Shown: piece by piece, positions 32,898-44,800 of the stretch
How the letters are laid out: each line of letters starts with the position of its first letter
Position numbering within the stretch: position 1 is the stretch's first letter
Assembly (NCBI GenBank): GCA_951812925.1
Contig: OX638372.1
Location: 67,473,407 to 67,537,406, forward strand
From: Calliopum simillimum
Lineage: Eukaryota; Arthropoda; Insecta; Diptera; Lauxaniidae
Reading direction: 5' to 3'
Length of the DNA: 64,000 nucleotides
Position numbers and translations under genes: made by a program
Notes under the pieces: model-generated
What the model was told of the DNA's origin: nothing
What the model saw: the letters and a program-made list of their open reading frames with translations, nothing else
Database searches by the model: none

Positions 32898-35800
32898 CTA
32901 AAGAGTATAAATAATTAGTTTTTTAATAAAAATTACTAAAGTTAAGTCATAAGTTCCCCCTTAAACTAATTCAATGCTTTGTCTGAAATCGAAACTTAAT
33001 AACATTTAACAAAAATCTGGTATCTTTGTCCTTAATGCTATCAAAAGGCATATTTTTTGCGAAAGTTATTTTAAACTAACTGCAGTATTGTTCTTACGCA
33101 ACACTAACTTAACAAATCTACGTAGATAGCCTTTTAAGTTTCGAGAATATAGTATCCCTAGTGATTTTCGATGCAAAAAATCAATCAGCTGATAAAAACA
33201 ACAAATGACAATTATTGAGTGAAAAGACAAAATTGAGAGTGTGGTGAATATACATATGTACTTTGAACAGTTACGATATTATAATAATAAAACAGCTGAT
33301 ATGTGACAACAACTAATAATTGAGGAGTGGCCGTACGAAAGGGCCTAATTACCATTTCGGCAAAAGTAATGTCATACTTTTTATATGCCTAATAGTCTGT
33401 TATTTGACTGTTATAATTTTTTCAACATAATAGCATCAATTTCACACTATCAAGAAAATTTTTAGTGAAAACATAGAATAATTTTATTAATTTCTAACAA
33501 AATGCCACCCGTATCATATTATGACACTACTTTTGCCTCGAAATGGTACTTAGGCTTTTTGGTAATGCCACTCCTCAATTGTTAGTTGTTGTCACATATC
33601 AGCTGTTTTATTATTATAATATCGTAACTGTTCAAAGTACATATGTATATTCACCACACTCTCAATTTTGTCTTTGCACTCAATAATTGTCATTTGTTGT
33701 TTTTATCAGCTGATTGATTTTTAAAATTTTATATTTTAAATTTTTTATTTTATTTTGAGGTGAATTTTGTTTCAATTATTTTTCTTATGTTTCTTTTCGA
33801 ATTTTAACTTTTTATACTGTTAGTGTATTGCTGATGATGGTCCGTATTAAGTACGAAATGCATTCAAAGTTTTTGAATAAATAATAACAAAAAACTAAAT
33901 CGGCTTTGAATTTTATTTATTACGCATTGCAGTCAATAAAGTGCAATAGTTTGCGTTATATTAATTTAATAAATAAAATATCACGACAACGAAGCGAGAT
34001 ATTAAAAAATTTTATAACGTTTTTATTCCCTTCACCCGACTATATTCACTTTGTCCTTCTATTTGTAACGCAGAGAAGGAGGCATTGCAAGTATAGAAAA
34101 ATATATATATTCTTGACTAGCGTCACCTCCTGAGCCGATATAGCCATATCCGTCTGTCCGCTGACTGGATGTCTGTGTGTGAAAATATTTTGCACGGGAA
34201 ACTAAGCAAGATAATTGAATGAAATTTAGAAAATCGGTCAATACGACACGCTCACCGCCAAAACAAAAAATATATTTAAAATGCAATATTAAAAGCATTA
34301 TTTGCAATTACCACAGGCAAAATACACACAGATACTAGGGATAGTAAGTACAACTTCTGAACAAAAACTAGATGAACTCGGATAAGTGGGCGTGGTACCT
34401 CCTATATAAGAAAAATTTCAAAATGCTATACTGAAAGCGTATCTTGAGATAATCGAAACAAACCTATTTCTAGGTGCCTTTCTACATTTTTTCAAGCTCA
34501 AAATGAGAAAGTGTAAAATCATAATGAGAATGTGTAAAATTATAATGAGAATATATAAATTGATATTGAGAATTGTTAATTCATATTGAGAACGTATAAA
34601 TTGATAATGAGAAATAGTAAAATGATAATGGGAATCTGTAAATTGATAATGAGAAGTGGAAATTCTGATTGCGAAAATAAAAATTCATAATGAGAAGATA
34701 TAAATTCATAATGAGAATATGTAAATATGTAAAATCAAAATGCAAAATTATTTTTATTAAGTGCATTAAAGTTAACAGAATCAGAAAATTATTAAATTAA
34801 AATTAACAGAATAAGAGAAATACTATTTAAATTAAGTTCCAAATATGTATCTACACCCCAACACTCATGTCGTTCAATGCAAGTACATTCGCATGAAATG
34901 TTGAGTGCTGCCCAGCTCTCGCACAATCGCCTCCAGTTACGGTTGCTTTTGCCTCATCAATGATTCCTTCAAGATACTGCATCCTCTGCTCGCACACACC
35001 GGGGGCATTAACAGTTGGCAAACAAAGATTCGTTTTGACTTTGATCTTAGTTTCAGCCCAAATGTTTTCTATGGGATTGAGCATAGGTGAATAAGGTCCT
35101 AGACGCAAAATTGTTAAGAAAATATTATAAAAAAAAAACTCTATGTAAACCAAGTGAAAATATTTCGGAAATATTCTCATTGTGAATTTACTTTTCCCAT
35201 TATTAATGTATAAGAACTGCCCAAGAAAAATTTGATACTTTGTTTTTCATCAATAAAAAAATACGTAATGAATTTTTTTTAAATATTGTTTTTTTATTTA
35301 TTAATGAGTAGTATTACGAATATAAATAACACTGTGGAACAAAATTTGGTCAACAAAAGTTTACTGGGATCTGACGCTGCGGGGTGAAAATATTGGCCAA
35401 AATAAAAGACCATTTGGCTCAGTTTGTTCAAATTGGCTCTAGTTTTCGAGAAAAGGCCGTTTGAATTTTGCACCTTGAACTATGTGGTTTTTTCGATATA
35501 TCTCGTAAGTTAACTGAGTTCTATTGCATTTAGTGGTGGGGTTTTGTTCATCTAATCCATATCTACTTTTTCACTACCAAATCAGTATTTTTGGATGCAC
35601 TTTTGGCAAGTTAGAGCACAAAATTCCCAAAAAAGTGATATTTTTCGCCTTTTATGGCATTCGGCTCAATAGTAATCACCCGAGTGGTGGATTTATGCCT
35701 TTTAACCTATAGCTGAGATCCATACGAACACTTTGATATAATATATGTGGCATATGGGCAAAAATTTCTCAAGTGAGCCACCTAAGAAATCAAACGTAAA

Positions 35801-38800
35801 AAAGGCTTTAATAAAATGATGTTTTATAACAACTAGTAAAGATTTTGTAAAAATGTTTTTTTTTAGAGATATATAGCATAGGTCGGGGAATAAAATGGTG
35901 TTTTTGATTTGTAAAAAAATGTTTCATTTATTATTGAAAATCCCTATTTCAAATAGGTACATAAAAATAAAGCAACTTCTTCGTCTCTGAGAAAAATATA
36001 AAAAATAGGTAAGCACTCTCCACTTGTCAAGAAACTATATTTCAGAAAAAAAAATGGGGTAATCGATATTGGTTCAAAAGTTATTAACAATATAGTGATG
36101 TCGTGCAAGTCTTTTTTCAGCATTAGAGAAAAACAAGGCATCCTAAAAAAAGATTGTATATGGCATAAAATGCTTAGAATTATCTAAGGAATACGTGTGA
36201 GTTTTTTTGGAACATATAAACAAATATTTTACTTTTTTCTTAAGACCCTTCATTAAGTTTTGTACAATTGTTTCGTCGACAGTACCGTACGACCTTCGCC
36301 ACTTATTTTTGTAATCTTTTAAATTTTTTGCAGTACTTTTACTCTTCCGAAGATCTGATTTCATTAGAGCCCAATATCTCTCAATAGGTCGAAGCTCTGG
36401 GCAGTTAGGTGGATTCGCACTCTTTTGGGAATTACATTATTGCTATTGTACCATTCTATGGTGGCTCTAGAGTAGTAGAGTAGTAGGTTGCTAAATCAAG
36501 GCGGAACATTACACTACCCCCGTGCTCACGAATAAATGGCAAAAGACGTTTTTCAAGGCATTCATCAATATAAATTTTCGAGTTAACTGTGCTACAAAAA
36601 AGCTGCTTCTCAGACCGCAAGTGCATATGGCCTGCCAAACCATATACTGCTTGGGAAATTTTGTAATTTTCTTCTCTTTAAATTTGCTGTGTACCTGCCC
36701 CTTCTCCAAACAGGTATAAAATTCGTGTCCTGGTAGCTGTTTAAAATCTGCCTTAAAGTATGTTTGATCGTCCATTATGCAGCAGTCAAATTTAGTCAGG
36801 TAATCGACATAGAACTTTCGAGCTTGCTTTTGAGCCTCTAACTGCTTTTCATGGGAACGGTTTGGTACTTTTTGAACTCTGTAGGTCTTTAACTTTTTGC
36901 TTGATTGCTAGACATTTTTATCGTTTGAAGTTCGTTTACCAAGTGTTATATATTTTTTTAATCGTCATGTTATATAAAAAAAATAGCACCCGTATTTCGT
37001 CCTGCACGATCATCATGTAAATCATAATCTTAAGGAATAAAAGTATCAAATTTTTCTGAGGCAGTCCTTACTTTCTCAATATGAATTAACAATTCTCAAT
37101 ATCAATTTATATATTCTCATTATAATTTTTCCCCTTTATCATTATGATTTTACACTTTCTCATTTTGAACTTGAAAAGGTGTCGTTGTAATGCAATTGTA
37201 AACCAATTAGATTTTAGCGTTAATAGAAATATTTTTAAGAAGGAGCTGGCTGATATGGTTAATTTTAAGATCTCATGTACCTCTAGTTCCTAAGTATTTA
37301 AGATTTGTAATCTGTTAGAGTTTTGACCCGGCAGATGATATTAAATAAATTTCGCACAAATTTCGGATTTCGCAAATTTCACTCAGACATTAAGAACAGT
37401 AAATGCAAGCTCTGAGCAAAAACTAAGTGAACTCTGTTAAGAGGGCGTAAAAACTCCCTTACAAGCAAAATTTTCAAAATACTGCAGTGTAGGGTATTTA
37501 ATTTTTGGCCAGGCCAAAGGTGGCACTCTTACTAGTTTCGACTTATTTTGTGCTTCTTTATGTGAAAGTAACGTCTTGAAATTTCTTCAGTATTCTCGTA
37601 TTAATTGAGCTTGATATTTCGAAAACGAAGCAGAGTATCGAAAAATTTCTTCTAATTTTTTCGACTTATTTGGAGTCGTTTTATGTGGAAACATCGTCAA
37701 ATTTAACTTTTCATGAGATTTCTTCAGTTTTATCGTATTCTTTAAGCCTCGATGTCTCGAAAAAAAGTGAGATATCGAAAAATTTTATTTCGTATTTTTG
37801 ACTTATTTTGGGACGATTTATGAAAAAACATCAAATGGAGAGATCACGGAAATCCAAGTATCCCCAATCGTCATGCCACCCCTTTGATATTGCGTTGCCG
37901 TTATTGTCAAACTAATTTAACTAGCAGTCAATAATTTATTATTTTGACCGATTCCATGTCACTTTATTGTTTTTTTTTTTTTTTTTCGTTGTGCGAATTT
38001 CAAGAAACCCTTTGCAAAGCTAGGGGCCGTTCACATATTACGGAACGCAATTTTCGACCAATTTTGACCCCTCCCTACCAGTGCTGTCGTTTTGAAAAGT
38101 TTGAGCGAAGCGAAATTTTGTAAAAAGTGAAGTGTTGCGAAGTAAAATTCTGAAAAAGTGAAGTATTAGCGAAGTGAACACAAAAATCACAATTTTATTT
38201 ATTCAATTCATTCATTTTTATGCTACACGTAACAAAATGTGAAAATATATTTTAAAAAAATATGAAAAAAATAAGTACAAAATTTCTTAGGTCAAAAATT
38301 TACCGAAAAAACGGTTCTTACTCAAAACAAGGCATCTTACGAATAAAATGTATGAAGCAAAAAACGCTTAGAATATTCCAAGAAATACGTGTGAATTTTT
38401 TTCAGAATTTTTTGGAACTTTTTTGATTTTTTTTTTTGACCAATTTTTCAAAAAATCATAAAATTTACCCAAAAACTAAACGTATTCTTCTAAGTATTTT
38501 TGGCATTATACACTTTTCTCGTAAAACGCCTTTTTTTGATTAAAAAAAAAATTTTTCCGACCACTTAAAAAAAATTTAAATGTTCGAGTAGTCAAATTTC
38601 AGCTAATTTTTCACCTAAAAATTTCATAATGAAGCGTTTTAAAGGAAATTTTATCAACTTTTATGATATTCTGCTACATCTTTAGCTATCTCTGACCCTA
38701 AAACAGTTATAGACAAAAGAGTAAAAAACACAAGAATTCGAAATTTTTGCTTTTTTTTTTGGTCTAAACTATTTCGATGGCAAATTTAATTCTCTACAAA

Positions 38801-41800
38801 AAGTTTCCTGTGTATTCGAAATTTTGCTCTGTTCGCTTGATATATTGAAAAAACAAATTACTTTTCAGTGAGGGCAGGCTTCGGGCATACAAAAAAGTAT
38901 GTTTCTGAACTCTCATAAAAATAATAGACATATTTTGTATTCAAGAAAAAGTGAAGTGATTTTATGAAAGGGGAAGTGGCGAAGTGTTTTTGATAAAAAA
39001 GGAGCGAAACACTTCAATTGAAGTGTCAACGACAGCACTGCTCCCTACACGGTCGTAACGTAACAAAACGTACAACCTCCTCCCCCGCTAGTAACATACG
39101 AAATCTTAAATTTGGTATTTTGAATTTGAATTTTTTGTCGCATAAAATTATAAAATTGACGTTACGTAACCCACCCCCATGTAACACTTCGTAACAAATC
39201 GTCTGACCCCCTCCTTCCCCTTCGCTCATTACATAATATGTGAACGATCTCTTATAGTTCACATATAATAAGGAAATATTTTCACTTTTCTTATTACCTT
39301 TGTCCAGCTTTTAAGTAAAACATCATAAAACCACACCGAATCCAATGCTTTGCCATTGATCCCTTCACCACCGATTATGAAAAAACCAGTGCCTATTTTT
39401 ATGCGTTCCTTGAAGTTATCGGCGATTTCATCAATTGCCACTACTGCAAAGTCTCTTCGCGTCTCTGGGATTGTACTTTCAAGTGTCCATTTGAGAAATC
39501 GTGGATCAAAACTCCAAACTGATTTTTCAAAAATCTAAAACAATGAAAGAATCGCACAAGAAATGCATTTAAAGAATTAGCTAAAGCTTGGAGCATTGTC
39601 TATCAGCTTTATGAAGCTGATGGAACTAACATTCCAATTTTCCTGAAGCTAAAATCATACTTGCCGATTTCTTTGTACAACCCAGCGCAGTTCTCGTGCC
39701 ACCGATAATGTAAATACGTCCATGACAAACCACAGCAGCATGATGATGCCTCGAACCAAAGGGTATATACGATAAATGCTTCCACATATTATCGAAGGCA
39801 TCATAGAATAGCACTTGATCACCATAATTTTCGAACTCACTATTGTAATCGGAATTTACTTCTCCATCATCGTTGTAGTCGTCGTCATCGGTACCAATGA
39901 AGAATGAATGTTTGCGTTGGCACTGCAGCTGTTGTTGACCATGCTGCTGATGACAATGTGGTGAATGTGATTCATCTAAGTAACAGTGTTGGCAATAGGG
40001 ATCAATACCACCAAAAACTAAGATTTTCTTTGTTGTTATTCTTTTTAAAGGCAAATGAGAAATTAAAATTAGTGTTACATTGATTAAAAACGTTAATTAG
40101 CTTTTAAGGGTACTCATAAGTAGCAGAAAAATAATCAAATTTGCTTTTCTATTGATACTGATTTTTTAAATAAAGTCAGTCTTTGTTATGGGTATTATTC
40201 TTTATTTATGCAGCTCGCAGAAAAATCTAACAGCTGACAAAATCATATATCATTACGCCTTGTAGTTCCCGAGATAAAAAACATGATAGAATATGATGAG
40301 AAAGATTTTGTTTAAGTATTCCCATCCAATTTAATATATCCTGAAAAATTTTTAAATTGGATAGTTTTGTTGAAAAAATTTAAATGGTAAACAAGAAAAC
40401 AAAAGGATATTTATCCTGCCTGAAAATGAACTTTAGTAATTTCTCAGGGAAAGTAGACGGTGCTGAAGAAGTAAACGATACCTACAGCTAACTTTCAGGA
40501 AAAAAAATTGAAGAGACAGATTGAAAATCTTCAACAGCGATTTTATGAAATTCTGAACTCCAACCTGATTCGGCAACAGCACGCATGGAGACTCAAAGTA
40601 GAAGACTTCGATCACAGCCGAATAATAAAATCGTTAAAGCAATCCAAACCTTAGAGAACCACAACTAGTGATGAGTAAAATTAGTCTTGGTCTAGAATCT
40701 TGGTCTTGGCCTTGATAATTTTTCGAAACCAAGACCAAAAAGCTGATAAAATTTCAAGAAGAAGATCAAGACTGCTATGGTTTATGAAAATCACAAAAAT
40801 CGCCAACGTCAACACCCTGTATTTTAACAACAAATGGTACTGGAACCAAATCCTCCCACATTATTAATCTTGCAAACAGGTACTACCATATTGCCAAAGT
40901 TGAGCGAAATCGGAGACAAAAAAATATAATGAATCTTGAATTTACTCACAAATTAAAATCTAACGCCGTGGTAGAAGTAACTGAACACCGCACAGGTATC
41001 TTTGTCACATGTGTCTCATCACGATGACTACAATCAACATTCATTGTGTCCACTGTAGCGTTGGCGACAGCTTTTGCTAATTGTTTTGGTGATTTGTTGG
41101 TGCCTCGATTTTTGGACTTGGTTGTCAGAGCATCAACCGTTAAAATATTATCATCATAATCTTGAGTTGTTGTTCCTATGCATTGGTTATCATTATGACG
41201 ACCACAATTAAAATTTATTTTGTTGAGCTTATTATGCTGTTGTTGGTGTTGTTGTTGATGTTGCTGTTGGTGTAGATTAACGTCAGTGTTGGCTTGTTGC
41301 GCATGCTCAATATCCTTCATTGCTTTAATTTTTTTATTGTCGCATGAGGTCCTCTGTTGATGGTGCTGCTTTTTATTATATTGATGTCCTTCAATTCCGC
41401 TTTCACGTTGATGGCAGCAACTCAATATCTCTGATGGTGTTGCAGGCTTATAGTATTTTTTTTTCGGACGATTTTTGCAACTTTTATCATTCGTTGTATT
41501 TGTCTTGTCATCAAGATTAATCAATTCTCTGAAATCTGTTGCTGTAAAATAGAAAATGAAATCATCATGATCTTTGAAAACGCATATCTTTTAAAAATTT
41601 TGGCCCGGGTCAAGAATTAACCAGACAATGGGACCAATAAGATGAATGTTGCAGTTTCAATATCAGAATTTATCACAGTTTAAGGTGGCAGGTATTTGCA
41701 AGCTATTCCCATGTTGCTCAACAATATGGCTACCGCAAAGCACCCTTCATCTCTGATATTAGGACGTTACTCACTGTAAAATAAAACCAATACGTATATG

Positions 41801-44800
41801 TTCTCATTTTCCAAGGAAAATTTGGATATTGAAGAGAGGTGTACCAAAACTATTTGAATATGCATTTTCGAAAAGGGCAAATTTCCGTATTTTAAAAGAT
41901 CTCAGCAAATAAAAAACTATTTTCTTTTATACGGAGGGCCTAACAAAAGTTCTCTTAGTAGGTGTCATGATATAAGTTTTAAGTAATCCAAAAAATTGCG
42001 TACTATTTGTTATAGTCTTACGATGTACCATTTTAAGATCGGTCAAAATGGAGAGAGGAAAATGGAGAGCAGATATTCCAGTGCCAAGGCAGCAAGAGAT
42101 TTGGTTTGCTATTCTTTTTGGATTTCGACGTAAGCTCAAGCCTGTGGAAATATTTAATGAATGCCAAATAGCATTTGAAGTTAATGCGCCATCCCTCGTG
42201 ACTATTTCAAAGTTTTTCCGAAGATTCCAGACAGGTCATTTATCTGTGGAGGACGAGCCACGAGAGGCCGCCCAAAATCTTCGACTGATTATGTAAGTGT
42301 AGCGCTGGTAAAGTCTAAAATTGACGAAGATCCAAGATTGATCCAGGAAATCATTGCTGAAGAACTGGGCTTGAATGGCATGGCTGTATCGCAAATATTA
42401 AAAAATTATCTTGGATATTCGAAGAAATCTGCACGATGGGTACCTAGAATTTTAAGTGAAATCATACAACAATCCATAGTATGGAGGCCAGAAGGCGCAA
42501 ATCCACCTGTTAAGGCGAAGCAACAAATGTAATAATGTCAGTTAACTTCACCAGAGAGAAAGTTGTAGCTGCTATTCCTTTGGAAAAAGGTCAGACCTGC
42601 TTACCAAAGGTACTGAGAAAACGCCAAAAAAGAACCGCTACTTTCTACATCACGATAGTGCGCCAGCGCACACTGCTGAAAAAACGACTGATTTCGGCAT
42701 CGAAGAAATTCGTCCAGCACCTTATTCCCCAGATCTAACGCCTTGTGACTTCTGGTTGTTTTCAAAAATAAAAAAAAAATTTGAGAGGGAGAGTCTTGAA
42801 CCCCAATGAGGAGATAATAAATGCGGTTAGTGATAAAACTGTAAAACTGCAAAAAGCCTGTTTTTCAAGATGGATTTATCGACTTCAAAAATTAATCAAA
42901 ATAAATGGCGATTCACGGCGTGCCTTAACCCGTTTTAAATCGATTAGGTTTTAAATGTTTAAAATGTGAAAGAAATTTTAATTATGTTAAATCTGGTAAG
43001 TAACTTATGTTGATATCTTTTTTTCCTCAATGATATCTTAACCTAAAAAGACAAAAAAGTGCAAAAAACCCGTTTGACCAATATTTTGGTCTACGATATC
43101 CCTTAGAAGCATGAAGATATAAACATAATTTAAATGAGATTTCTTCTTAATATTATAAGGTTTTCATATAAATGGCAACATAAATTTTAAGAAGATTTTC
43201 TCTATGATTTTGTGTGACTTTCTTTTTGGATGAAAACCATAGAGATATCTTCTTACTTTTGTTCTATTTTATGTGGTCGATTTGGCTCTGTGTATAAATT
43301 TACAAAATTTTGTATACCCTTTTTTTAATTCTTCTAAGCGAACTTTTGTTAAGCCCCTCATAAATCGCCCCTACAACTATGAAATTAGTTTCACTTGTTA
43401 TAGACATTTCTTGTATTGTTTTTTCTTATAACTTTGCAATGGTGTCACTTTACAGAACTCTGGTTGAACAGAATTGTGCACCAAACCATGAAGAATATCA
43501 TAGACTATTTATCGCAGGAATGATAATTTCGGCGTTACCTAGTTGTAGTAATGAGGTGACGATATGTATTTTACGAAAATGCAAAAACACTAGTTTTGGA
43601 TTTTGTGCAGATAAGGTCCCTTTTTCTGTTTATGGTCACATAAATATATTAGTTTTAGGAGATTTTGAACTAAATAAACTGCTTAAAGTACAGTACAGGG
43701 ATTAAAATAGAGGGATCTCCTATACACTTTGGGATCCTCTTAATGTAAAAGTGTTGCTCTTAATCATTGAATGGGACCTTAAAAATCATTGCTTTTTCAA
43801 TTTCCTGACAAAACTATACCATTTTTTGCGAAAAATTCTTTAAAAATAACACAGGGCAACACTGATTTTGCGGCATAGGTTTTCGCAGTAATCATGGCCT
43901 ACTGAATGCAAAAATAATATCAGATTCGCCGAATTGACTCTAGTTCTCCAGATATCCTTGTTTAAAAGTACAAAAATATTTGAGGAATGTTTGAAGTAGT
44001 ATAATACTTACACTGCCGTCCTAAGAAAGAATGCCAATAAATTTTTATTTCTGTAAAATGAGTTTTTCTGTTTCTTGCTGTTTCGTTTCCTCAACGGTTT
44101 CAGCTTTAAGGAAAACTAGTTTTTATTCCTCATTCCTAGAGGATTTTTCACGCTCTACATAATGGCAATAAAAGAATTAGCCAATTCCGTAAATTTCAGT
44201 GGAAAATGGTGTTACGGTAATATGTTTTGCATCGCACTACTTCTGACGAAGCTGATACAAATCAAAAATGCCGTAAAGACAACTTTTGATTAAATTTACT
44301 GTGAAGAAAGAGTAAATCCGAAGAAACACTCTTGTCTTTTGGTGACCAAGACCAATACCAATTTTGTGTCTACTGGTTTTTTCTTCCTGGCAAGCTCTTT
44401 TCCGTTGTTATGCAGTGCCTTTGTAATATTTCCGCTTACGCACAGTTCCTTTTTTTGTAAGAGGGATTTGATCTGATTCGTTGTGCGCCATGTGCGTTTG
44501 AATTTCCTTAAGTTGTGAATTTCAACTTGAATCACAAATTAATTGAATCGGTAATTTTTAAAAGGGGATATGTGTCGGTCGACAGAGAATTATTCTTTTG
44601 CCTTTTTGTCATTGTGGCGAAGGCACTGGTTGGTTTATCTATTTTCCAAGTACACAGATTACTGCTTACTATTATTGTTAGTTAATCCCCATCACTAAAA
44701 TCGCACTGAAATAAGATTTACCAAACTTATGAGGATTTTTCTTAAATTTTTCATAAATTTCAATTTAGTCACATATCCCCTTTTAAAAATGGCAGATTCA

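Larger units (their letters stand above)
34489..37177 (-). mobile_element. Tc1/IS630-type element with long repetitive inverted termini
   Basis: Left end TTTTCAAGCTCAAAATGAG and right end CTCATTTTGAACTTGAAAA are inverted. Each terminus carries repeated units of about 20-25 bp built on CATAATGAGAATRTGTAAA. Two transposase remnants, both on the minus strand, lie inside and come from different subgroups, so the element is probably composite. It interrupts a dispersed-family copy, whose parts lie at 34100-34463 and 37376-37540. Confidence 0.7.

Noticed and set aside
43379..43705. 108-codon open frame directly after the intronic mariner
   Set aside because: Hydrophobic and Cys-containing but unrecognised. 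It lies in a Kelch intron antisense to the gene without splice or start support.
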